Shown here: positions 30,121-39,482 of the stretch, in pieces
How the letters are laid out: each line of letters opens with the position of its first letter
Position numbering within the stretch: the stretch's first letter is position 1
The notes under the pieces: generated by a model
What the model saw: the letters and a program-made list of their open reading frames with translations, nothing else
Told to the model about the DNA's origin: nothing
Database searches by the model: none
Assembly (NCBI GenBank): GCA_023512835.1
Contig: CM042084.1
Span: 15,007,403 to 15,071,402 of the forward strand
DNA: 64,000 bases
Source of the DNA: Taxillus chinensis
Lineage: Eukaryota > Streptophyta > Magnoliopsida > Santalales > Loranthaceae
Direction: 5' to 3'
Translations under genes and position numbers: made by a program

Positions 30121-31579
30121 ATGGCGGAAGAAACAGAGAACAGACTCATGGGGTTGGAACAGTCACAACAAGCCCTACAGGGGCAAATGTCTGCAATAAT
30201 GGAAATGCTTACCAAGCTGACTGGCGAAGGAACTTCGGCAAGAGGAACCTCAAATCACCAACAAGAACAGGGGCTGGAAGCAGTTCTACCACCTAATCTG
30301 GATCCAAGTCAGGCACCCACATATCAGCCTGCCATGACACAACTCCCTACTCCAAATCAGATTCATTGTACTATGCCTATAGCAGGAAATGTAATGGAAG
30401 TAGTGGGTTCCCCAGCTCCGAAGGAGAATGTTGACTCTCCTACTTTAAGACGATTGGAGGAAAGATTGAAAGCTGTAGAAGGCATCGATAGCTATGGCAT
30501 GATTAGCCCACAAGACTTATGCTTAGTGCGGGAGTGGTCTGCCACCGAAATTCAAGATGCGAGTTTGAGAAATTCAATGGAACCTGTTGTCCGAAGACAC
30601 ACCTAGTCATGTATTGTCAAAAGATGGCAGCCTACGCAGGTGAAGACAAGCTCCTTACGCATTGTTTCCAGGAAAGCCTAACTGGGGCATCCCTCCGCTG
30701 GTACTTTCAGTTGGATGGCAGCCGTATCAAGACTTGGAAAGAATTGGCCATATCTTTCTTGGCTCAATATAAGCACGTCACTGAGTTAGCATTGGACCGA
30801 CTAACCCTGCAGTCTTTAGAAAAGGGATCCGACGAAAGCTTCAAGGATTATGCACGGAGATGGAGAGAGACACTGTGGAGGTCCAACCTCCCCTTGCGGA
30901 AAGAGAACTCACTACTCTTTTCATCAACACGCTAAAAGGTGTTTACTATGAGAAATTGATTGGCAACGTCTCTAGCAGCTTTGCAGACTTGGTCGCATCT
31001 GGTGAACGTGTTGAAAGTGGCATTAAAGGAGGGAAGCTAAAGGGTGATGTGGCCGAGGCATCAAAAAGGTTTCAACCACCAGCAAAGAAGAAGGAAAATG
31101 AGACCAACCTAGTATATCAATCGCACCCAACAATACAACCGACATTCTACCAAGCACCAGGGTACTACAGAGGATCCCCAGTAGCTGCTTATGCTGCACC
31201 TGCTCCTGCTCCCCAATTCACGCCCTATTTGCCACAAGGAGGGGTCCCATTTCCATATCCAATGGCACCAAACCCATTTCAACCAAGAGCGCCATACCAA
31301 GAGCAACCAAGGGCGTCAGCTTCGGAAGGACCTAGACCCGCATTCCAAGGGCAGGGGCAACCAAGGGCCCAAACCCAACATGCAGGATCAAATCAGGCCC
31401 CTCGTCGGCCACGGCAAGAGTTTGATGCAATTCCAATGACATATGCGGAATTATATCCCAAGCTTTTAGAAGCAAGGTTGGTACTCCCTACACCCTTGGG
31501 AGAAATAAGGTCTCCTCCCCCGGCTTGGTACAAACCGGATGCTAGATGTGTGTATCATGCCTGGTGGAGTAGGACATGA
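30121..31579 (+). pseudogene. Tat gag
   Basis: Starts MAEETENRLMGLEQSQQALQ with a short coiled coil. The capsid domain spans 30519-31060, with FNGTCCPKTHLVMYCQKMAA, GASLRWYFQLDGSRIKTWKE, SFKDYARRWRE and LTTLFINTLKGVYYEKL. A long proline/glutamine-rich linker follows (31090-31430). Frame changes occur near 30540 and 30890, each beside or near a CTG/CAG site. Product: structural protein of the virus-like particle. Confidence 0.85.
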
Positions 31580-31920
31580 TATTGAAAATCGCATAGCATT
31601 CAAAAGGAAGGTCCAAGCTTTGAAAGATGCAAATTGGTTAGATTTTTCCACAATGACGGGGACGCCAAATGTGAACAACAACCCTCTCCCGAACACTCTA
31701 ATAATGTAGCTAGTATCGAGACCGAAGGACGATTGGAGAAGGCCTCACAAATACATATGAAAAAGGTGTATTTGTTTCGGTTGCTACAAGAACATGGATA
31801 TGTACAAGCCAAAGACACATCGAAGCGAGAGAATGGGGTACATATGGAAAAACAATGCCCATACCACCAGATGTCGCAGGGACATGACATCGAAGAATGT
31901 AGTGAGTTTTCCGAGGTGGT
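31530..31920 (+). pseudogene. Tat gag C-terminus with zinc-knuckle-like motifs
   Basis: A first knuckle-like segment is at about 31540-31600 (CVYH ... GHDIEN, with the last Cys replaced). A second is complete at 31856-31900: CPYHQMSQGHDIEEC, spacing CX2HX5HX4C. This non-retroviral CCHC-like arrangement recurs in Tat elements and would bind RNA. The frame changes around 31570-31630. Confidence 0.65.
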
Positions 31921-32347
31921 GCAAAAACCGATGGATCAAAGGATAATCGAATTCTCAAGAGAAGATACGGACAATCAAAGCCATATGATCCAAGGAGATA
32001 TGTCATGCAAACCATCATGGGTGCCAACACCCCTTATCTTGAACGTGAAGACTCCAGAAATCCCACTACTACCACATAGAATCAGGCCTCTCACTATACA
32101 TAATGCAAATCGGTGCCGGACAAGAAAGCAAAAACAGAGATCCCGCAATTGCCTCATGGAATTACACCCCTCACCATACGAGTTCCTACCCCTTTCCCTT
32201 ACAAGACGGATAAAACAGTCCCATGGAACTATAGTCGTGAAGTAATCCAAGGAGCCACCGCAGCAGAAAAGAAAACCAGGAGCGGTCGGGCATATGCCCC
32301 CGATATGGGCGACAAAGCAAGGAAAGAAAAACCTGTAGAACCCGATA

Positions 32348-33590
32348 TTGAGCCAACACCTGGAAGCAACAAAGAAAGGAGCACCGGTCATCGAAGAAGA
32401 GACCACAGAATTTTTGAAACTTATGAAACAAAGCGAATATAACATTGTGGATCAGCTAAGTCGACAACCGGCTCGCATCTCGTTGCTCTCATTAATGATG
32501 GATTCCCAACCTCACCGGGAAGCACTAATGAAGGTTCTAAGCCAAGCCTATGTTCCTCCAACCATCCCAGTGGCGAATGTGGATGGACTCACTAGTAACC
32601 TCATTATGGACAACGTCATCAGCTTTGGAGATGACGAGCTGCCCCAGGAAGGGAAGGGACACATAAAAGCTCTGCACATTACTGTCAAGTGTAAGGAGCA
32701 CACCATAGCCCGAGTTCTTATTGACAACGGCTCTGCTTTGAACATTATGCCTTTACATATACTGCAACAACTGCCGGTCGACGCATCCTATATGCGCCCT
32801 TGCACAATGAAGGTACGAGCATTCGATGGAGGAAAACGTGACGTGGTGGGAACCCTAGACATTCCACTCTGCGATTGGACCAGCTACCTTTATGGTAGAA
32901 TTTCAGGTGATGGACATTACACCCTATTATAGCTGTTTGTTGGGAAGGCCTTGGATCCACATGGCAGGAGCAGTGCCATCAAGCCTCCACCAAAAGATGA
33001 AATTTGCAATGGGAGACCAACTCATTTGCATATCTGGAGAGACAAGTTTCCTTGTCACCAAGCCAGCATCAGTCCCCTATATTGAAAACAATGAGGATGT
33101 TCCAGAATGCTCCTATCGGGCATTTGAGATGGTGAATGTCACTTTTGCCCCAAACCATTATCTCTCGAAGGCTGCAAGAATGATTGCAGCCACAATGATC
33201 AAACAGGGGTACAAACCAGGGCAAGGATTAGGCCCAAAGGCTCAAGGAATCAAAAAACCATTGACCATTCAAGAAAATACCGAGAAGTTTGGGATAGGTT
33301 ACATGCCTACAAGAGCTGACAGACAGAGGGAAGCTGCCAAAAAGAAGGAAATCAGAATGGCAAAGTTGCAAGAAAAGGCCAATACAAGAGGGAAAGAGGA
33401 GCTTTCCCCCCTTACATGTTACATTCGGACTGGAGGGTTTATCCACAAGAGTCAACCTGAGCCCGAGACAAGGATTGTAGCTGCCTTGGACACAGACGAG
33501 CATGCACCGAGCGAGATGGCTCTGGTTGCGCGAGAGGATTCCAACCAACCATTAAACAATTGGACCAGCCTGGACCTCCCCATAATGTAA
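32348..33590 (+). pseudogene. Tat aspartic protease followed by a G-patch
   Basis: The protease active site is LIDNGSALNIMP (about 32715-32750), where Tat elements have D-N-G-S rather than D-S/T-G. The strand MRPCTMKVRAFDGGKRDVVG and, after a frame change near 32880, YYSCLLGRPWIHMAGAV complete the fold. Downstream, YKPGQGLGPKAQGIKKPL (about 33205-33270) has the glycine spacing of a G-patch, an RNA-processing-associated motif also known next to some retroviral proteases. The ORF ends at 33588-33590. Confidence 0.85.
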
Positions 33591-33770
33591 TGCTTAAGGG
33601 GTCACTGGGATTTACTGTTTTCTATTTTAATGTCTTTTGAAGCTGTGAACATTTGTTTTTATTAAAAGATTTCCAATAAAATGTGTTTCTTCAAATCTTT
33701 CATGGTGCATTCCATTCATGACATATGCATATCATATTTGGTTACCAACTTGTCATTCTCTTATAAGCGG
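33591..33770 (+). other. Intron-like gap between gag-pro and pol
   Basis: About 180 bp of T-rich non-coding DNA that ends in a pyrimidine-rich stretch. In the second copy it ends with an AAGCAG acceptor (58987) exactly where homology to the pol N-terminus begins; here it reads AAGCGG. Ogre/Tat elements are known to have a spliced intron at this position. A convincing donor could not be fixed; GTAATG overlapping the stop codon is one candidate. Confidence 0.5.
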
Positions 33771-36700
33771 GTATCACAATGTCAATGAGAACATCGTATG
33801 CGAAAGTGAAACGAGATGCCTAAGGTTTGACCAAAGTCCAAACCGGGAGCAACCAGTGTTTGAAGCCGATGAGAATGAGGTAGAGGAGACACCCGAACTA
33901 CCTGGGAGAGATCATACGCCTATTGGAAAGGGACGATCGTTTACCCATTCCAAGTGAAGACCCAGTAGAAAACGGTGAATTTGGGGACGACAACGGAACC
34001 AAAAGAATTGAGGGTAGGGTCCTTGATAGCCGCCAATGTCAAGAAGCAATTAATTGAGCTATTAAGAAGCTACATAGATGTTTTTGCTTGGTCATATCAA
34101 GATATGCCTGGATTAGACACTGACATAGTGCGGCACCACATACCAAGTAAAGCCGAGTGCAAGCCCAGACAGCAGAAATTGCGAAGAATGAGACCAGGAG
34201 ATGCTATTGAAGATTAAAGAAGAAGTCGGAAAGCAATGGGACGCAGGTTTTCTAAGTGTCTTCCACTATCCGGAATGGGTGGCCAATGTTGTACCAGTAC
34301 CAAAGAAAGGAGGCAAGGTTCGCATGTGTGTTGATTATCGAGATTTGAATTGGGCTAGTCCGAAAGACAACTTCCCGCTTCCTCATATTGATACACTAGT
34401 GGATAACACAGCAAAACATGCCCTATTCTCATTCATGGATGGCTTCTCAGGCTACAATCAGATTCGTATGGCCCCCGAACACAAGGAGAGGACCACGTTT
34501 ACGACACTTTGGGGCACATTCTGTTATAATGTGATGCCGTTTGGCCTGAAGAATGCAGGGGCAACTTATCAACGAGCCATGGTGACCCTATTCCATGATA
34601 TGATGCATAAAGAGGTCGAAGTATATGTGGATGACATGATAGCCAAATCGCGGAGCACGAAGATCATATTGAAGTACTCCGTAAACTTTTCAACAAGGCT
34701 ACGAAAATATCAGCTCAAATTGAACCCCGAAAAATGCACTTTTGGAGCCATGTCGGGAAAACTTTTAGGTTTTGTTGTGAGCCAAAAAGGAGTGGAAATT
34801 GATCCAGACAAAGTTCGAGCTATCCAAGGGATGCCCCCACCACGAACCATCAAGGAGGTTAGAAGATTCCTCGGGCGATTGAACTACATTGCTCGGTTCA
34901 TTTCACAATTGACAGCCACATGTGAACCCATCTTCAAGACATTACGGAAGAACAATCCAGACTGTTGGAATGACAAGTGTCAAGAAGCCTTTGACAGGAT
35001 CAAACAATATCTGTCCAATCCACCTTGTTTTGGTCCCACCGTCAGACAGACAGACCTTTGATCTTATACTTGACTATTCAGGAGTCCTCAATGGGTTGTG
35101 TCTTAGGGCAACATGATTCTACAGGCAAGAAGGAGCAGGCCATTTATTATCTTAGCAAGAAGTTCACTATCAATGAAGAAAACTATACACCATTGGAAAA
35201 GGCATGTTGTGCCCTTGTTTGGATAACAAGAAGATTGAGGCAGTACACTCTTTATCATACTACATGGCTGATCTCCAAGCATGATCCACTCAAATATCTC
35301 TTGGAAAAACCCTCCATCTCTGGAAGAATCGCCAAGTGGCAGTTGATCCTGTCGGAATATGATATCATCTACGTGCCTCAGAAAGCCATAAAAGGAAGTG
35401 CAATAGCCGATTACTTGGCAGACAGAGCATTAGAAGATTATGAGCCTATGACTATTGGCTTTCCAGATGAGTACATCAACATCATTCCGCCGAAGTATCA
35501 GACATGTGGACTATGTGGTTTGATGGATCTTCTAGTCTTTTGGGACACGGTATTGGGGCCATCCTGATATCTCCAAAAGGCGAACATTTCCCAATGGCGG
35601 CAAAGTTGACCTTCCCTTGTACCAACAATGTGGCGGAATATGAGGCCCGTGTGATGGGGCTCCAAGAAGCAATTAGCAAAGGAATTAAAAAATTACGAGT
35701 GTTTGGTGATTCTGCGCTTATCATTTTTCAAGTGAGGGGAGAATGGGAGACTCGGAACCACAAATTAATCCCATATCGGAAGCATGTCGCAGAGTTAGCT
35801 GAACAGTTTGAAGACATTACATTTGAGCATATGCCCAGGGAGTACAATCAGATTCCTGACGCACTTGCGACTCTAGCCTCCCTCCTTCGGCTAGACACAA
35901 AGTTGGAAGTTCAGTCTTTCGACATTCGCATACAAGATGCTCCTTCACATTATATGGCCATCGAAGGAAATACCGAGGAAAAGCCCTGGTATGATGACAT
36001 CAGACGTATTTGTTCAAGCAAGAATACCCGGCGGAGGCCTCGAGTCCGATAAAAGAAATATCCGAAGGTCGGCATCAAATTATTACCTTGATGGTCCCAT
36101 TCTATATAAGCGAAATCATGACATGGTGTTATTACGGTGTGTGGCAAAAGAAGAGTCGACACGAGATAATGAAAGAAGTGCATGAAGGAGAATGCGGTTC
36201 ACATGCAAATGGACATGCATTAACAAGACAAATCATGCGAATGGGCTATTATTGGGTCACCATGGAAAAAGATTGTATTGAGTATGTGCGTAAATGCCTC
36301 AAGTGTCAAATTTATGGCGATAAGATCCAAGTACCTCCATCCAAGCTACATGTGATGGTTTCCCCATGGCCATTCTCGCTCGGGGTATCGACGTTATTGG
36401 ACCAATATCTCCGAAAGCATCCAATGGTCACCGCTTTATCTTAGTGGCCATTGATTATTTCACCAAGTGGGTAGAAGCAGCGTCATATGCTAATGTCACA
36501 CAAGCCGTGGTGCTTAAATTTTTGCGGAACAACATCATATGTCGATACGGCCTTCCCGAGCAAATCATAACGGACAATGCTGCCAATCCGAACGGTCGGA
36601 TGATGGGTAAGTTGTGCGAAACATACAAAATCCAACACCGCAACTCGACCCCCTATCGCCCCAAGATGAATGGAGCAGTAGAAGCGAGCCAATAAGAATA

Positions 36701-37232
36701 TCAAGAACATTATCAGAAAGATGACGGAAACATACAAAGATTGGCATGAGAAGCTACCATTTGCCTTGCATGCTTATCGCACCTCGGTACGAACATCAAC
36801 TGGGGCAACTCCATTTTCTTTGGTTTATGGTATGGAGGCCGTCTTACCTGTCGAAGTAGAGATACCTTCCCTACGAGTACTCAAGGATGCCCAACTCGAA
36901 GAAGCAGAGTGGGTCCAAAGCCGTTATGAACAATTGAATTTAATCGAGGGCAAACGCTTGGCAGCAATCTGAAAGGTCAGTTATATCAACAGAGAATGAT
37001 GAACAGCTACAATAAAAAGGTGAAGCCTAGAATATTTCAAGAGGGTGATCACATCCTCAAGAAAATATTACCAATTCAACATGACCATAGAGGCAAGTGG
37101 ACTCCTAACTATGAAGGCCCATATGTTGTGAAGAAAGCATTCTCAGGAGGCGCGTTAATCCTTGCCAGAATGGATGGTGATGAGCTCCCTAACCCAGTGA
37201 ATAGCGATGCAGTGAAAAGGTTTTATGCTTAA
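33771..37232 (+). pseudogene. Tat pol: RT, RNase H, archaeal-type RNase H, integrase
   Basis: RT (34201-35061) has CVDYRDLNWASPKDNFPLPH, FMDGFSGYNQI and the catalytic YVDDMIAKS near 34624. The first RNase H (35062-35450) keeps TPLEKACCALVW but has LTIQESSMGC where the first catalytic Asp belongs. The second RNase H (35504-35900) keeps D, E, D and D in WFDGSSSLLGHG, AEYEARVMGL, FGDSALIIF and IPDALATL. Integrase (36150-37232) has the HHCC region, D/D/E in GIDVIGPI, IITDNAAN and NGAVEA, and ends MDGDELPNPVNSDAVKRFYA. Frame changes are near 33930, 34200, 35050, 35560, 36030, 36380, 36690 and 36970; the second copy is intact across several of these. Confidence 0.9.
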
Positions 37233-37310
37233 CTCTCTCGTCCAAATGAGGAGTTACTTAATCTTTCTTCCGATACATGGAAGGAATAAAGCATGACAGC
37301 AATGAGCGGA

Positions 37311-37415
37311 CTTGGTGAAAACCTGAAAGGGCACCAAGGGTAAAATACAAAGCTCCAACAATAGATAAAAAAGCGAACAAAGGTGGACTTGGTGAAAACC
37401 TGAAAGGGCACCAAG
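37311..37415 (+). promoter_or_regulatory. Tandem pair of conserved RNA hairpins (Tat copy 1)
   Basis: Two identical 28-nt stem-loops at 37311-37338 and 37388-37415, 77 bp apart. Each has lower arms CTTGGTG/CACCAAG, an AAAA bulge on the 5' side, an upper stem CCT/GGG and a GAAA loop. They share downstream flank GGTAAAATACAAAGC. They start 79 bp after the pol stop. The unrelated-family minus-strand Tat has the same pair with compensatory changes. Confidence 0.7.
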
Positions 37416-38238
37416 GGTAAAATACAAAGCCAAAAATAAATCCTGAAGGGCGAAAAGATCAAGACCACATAAAACCGGGTCCTTTGCAAACAATGGAAAC
37501 AGCACCATCTAAAAAACAATAGCTGCAAACGGTGGAAGACCTGGTCAAACCTAAGGCATACTCGAATCAAATTTGTACATTATGTTTTAAAGACTTGTAA
37601 TTCTGTTTATCAGATTATAACAAGGGGCACCTTCTATGATATAAATATGTTTTGTGGAATTAAACCGACAAAAATCCTTTTTATTTCCCTACGCATGTTC
37701 ATCGTCTTCATGTCACATTTAATTAGAACATTTTAAATCCCCAGTAGGCTCCTTTGGCGTTACCTTATGAGTAGGGCCAAGCTCAAACCTCAAACAAGTC
37801 AAACTCTTCAACACGAGTGCCAACATCCCCAACGGAGTCGTCAAATCAAGTTCCTCAATACAGTGAAGCTAAGTCAAACAAGCCCTCCATCCATATTGAG
37901 AGAGAGAAAGTTCCCCAGCAAGTTGGATGTCAGTCAACTCTCCAGCCATATTGAGAATAAAACCCTAGCCCATATTGGGTTCTTGGCAACACATTTCATT
38001 CACTATGTCTCACATGCATACACCACATTGCATTCCATGCATCATTGCATACATTCAGCATTTTTTGCAAATTCAGGAACGCCATTGCCTCTAAAAATCC
38101 CAAGAACTCATCCGCAACAAGCTTCTCATCAAGCCCTACTAGCTTCCTTTGTTTAACTCTACAAGACTTTTTTTATATAATTTCCCCAAGCTCTAAAAAG
38201 CACCCTTTTGAGACTCGAACAAACTTCCACTCTTTTCG

Positions 38239-38285
38239 GGTAACCTCGTAGAGCGATCTCATTGAGTGAACTCGTAGAGGGAGCC
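38239..38285 (+). promoter_or_regulatory. Conserved 47-bp block with three CTC-N3-GAG words (copy 1)
   Basis: CTCGTAGAG (38245-38253), CTCATTGAG (38258-38266) and CTCGTAGAG (38271-38279) are spaced 13 bp apart with 4-bp spacers CGAT and TGAA. The same 47-bp block occurs at 63446-63492 and, inverted, in the different-family Tat at 50129-50175 with only three substitutions. Function unknown. Confidence 0.65.
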
Positions 38286-38319
38286 CATATACCTTCTTCA
38301 ACAATCATGCACCCTTGTC

Positions 38320-39330
38320 TAGGCCTTGGATGCTTTTTCAATTCCTGAATAGGCCTTATATGCCTTTTCAATCTGTCGGGCCTTAGACGCCTTTTCAATT
38401 CCTGATTAGGCCTTAGATGCCTTTTCAATTCCTATCAAGCCTTAGATGTTTTTTTTCAATTTCTATCGGGCCTTAGATGCCTTTTCAATCCCTGTCAGGC
38501 CTTAGATGCCTTTTCAATTCCTGTCAAGCCTTAGATGCTTTTTTCAATTTCTATCAGGCCTTAGATGCCTTTTCAATCCCTGTCGGGCCTTAGATGCCTT
38601 TTCAATTCCTGTCAAGCCTAAGATGCTTTTTTCAATTCCTATCAGGCCTTAGATGCCTTTTCAATCCCGTCAGGCCTTAGATGCCTTTTCAATTCCTATC
38701 AAGCCTTAGATGCTTTTTTTCAATTTCTGTCAGGCCTTAGATGCCTTTTCAATCCCGTCAGGCCTTAGATGCCTTTTCAATTCTGTCAAGCCTTAGATGC
38801 TTTTTTCAATTTCTATCAGGCCTTAGATGCCTTTTCAATCCCTGTCAGGCCTTAGATGCCTTTTCAATTCTGTCAAGCCTAAGATGCTTTTTTCAATTCC
38901 TATCAGGCCTTAGATGCCTTTTCAATCCCTGTCGGGCCTTAGATGCCTTTTCAATTCCTATCAAGCCTTAGATGCTTTTTTTCAATTTCTCGTCAGGCCT
39001 TAGATGCCTTTTCAATCCCTGTCAGGCCTTAGATGCCTTTTCAATTCTGTCAAGCCTAAGATGCTTTTTTCAATTCCTATCAGGCCTTAGATGCCTTTTC
39101 AATCCCTGTCGGGCCTTAGATGCCTTTTCAATTCCTGTCAAGCCTTGGATGCTTTTTTTCAATTTCTATCGGGCCTTAGATGCCTTTTCAATTCGTCAGG
39201 CCTTAAATGCCTTTTCAATTCTGTTAGGCCTTAAATGCCTTTTCATTCTGTCAGGCCTTAGATGCCCTTTTCTACTCCTGTCAGGCCTTAGATGCCTCAT
39301 CAAAATTATTCAAATTCCACCGGCCTTAGA
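38320..39330. repeat. Tandem-repeat array in Tat 3' UTR
   Basis: About thirty units of roughly 30-33 bp built on GGCCTTAGATGCCTTTTCAA plus a variable TCCCTGTCA-like linker. Two or three subtypes alternate ('GCCTTTTCAA' and 'GCTTTTTTCAATTTC'), giving a higher-order period of about 95-100 bp. Arrays in this position are typical of Ogre/Tat elements and can seed satellites. Confidence 0.95.
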
Positions 39331-39438
39331 AGCCTCTTTTCATTCTTGGGGACAGACCCAACCATAACGTCCTACCCTGCTTCAGCGCTAGGTAAGACAG
39401 GTAAGTGCTCCAACCCGTCCAAAATGATTCCTTCTTAT

Positions 39439-39482
39439 CTTTGTACACTGTTTGTCTACAAACAATGCACAAAGAGGGGCAC
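39439..39482 (+). promoter_or_regulatory. Hairpin and polypurine tract before the Tat 3' LTR
   Basis: A 17-bp imperfect stem (39439-39455 with 39458-39474, 2-nt loop, two mismatches) runs straight into the polypurine tract AAAGAGGGGCAC (39471-39482), the plus-strand DNA primer site. The same arrangement is present on the minus strand at 49571-49606 in the other Tat family. Confidence 0.7.

Larger units (their letters stand above)
37233..39482 (+). other. Tat 3' UTR
   Basis: A 2.25-kb non-coding region. It carries a pair of 28-nt hairpins (37311-37338, 37388-37415), a conserved 47-bp block (38239-38285), a long tandem-repeat array (about 38320-39330) and a hairpin running into the polypurine tract (39439-39482). 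Long repeat-bearing 3' UTRs are known in Ogre/Tat elements. The open frames over the array reflect its periodicity. Confidence 0.85.

Noticed and set aside
38320..39330. CRISPR-like regular repeats
   Set aside because: The 'spacers' are near-identical, units are directly adjacent, there are no cas genes, and the context is a plant retrotransposon 3' UTR.
38741..39367. Two open frames with regularly repeated LSGLRCLFNPCQALDAF-type peptides
   Set aside because: They are translations of the 3' UTR tandem-repeat array and stay open only because of its periodicity. Start and stop positions are not conserved between the two Tat copies.
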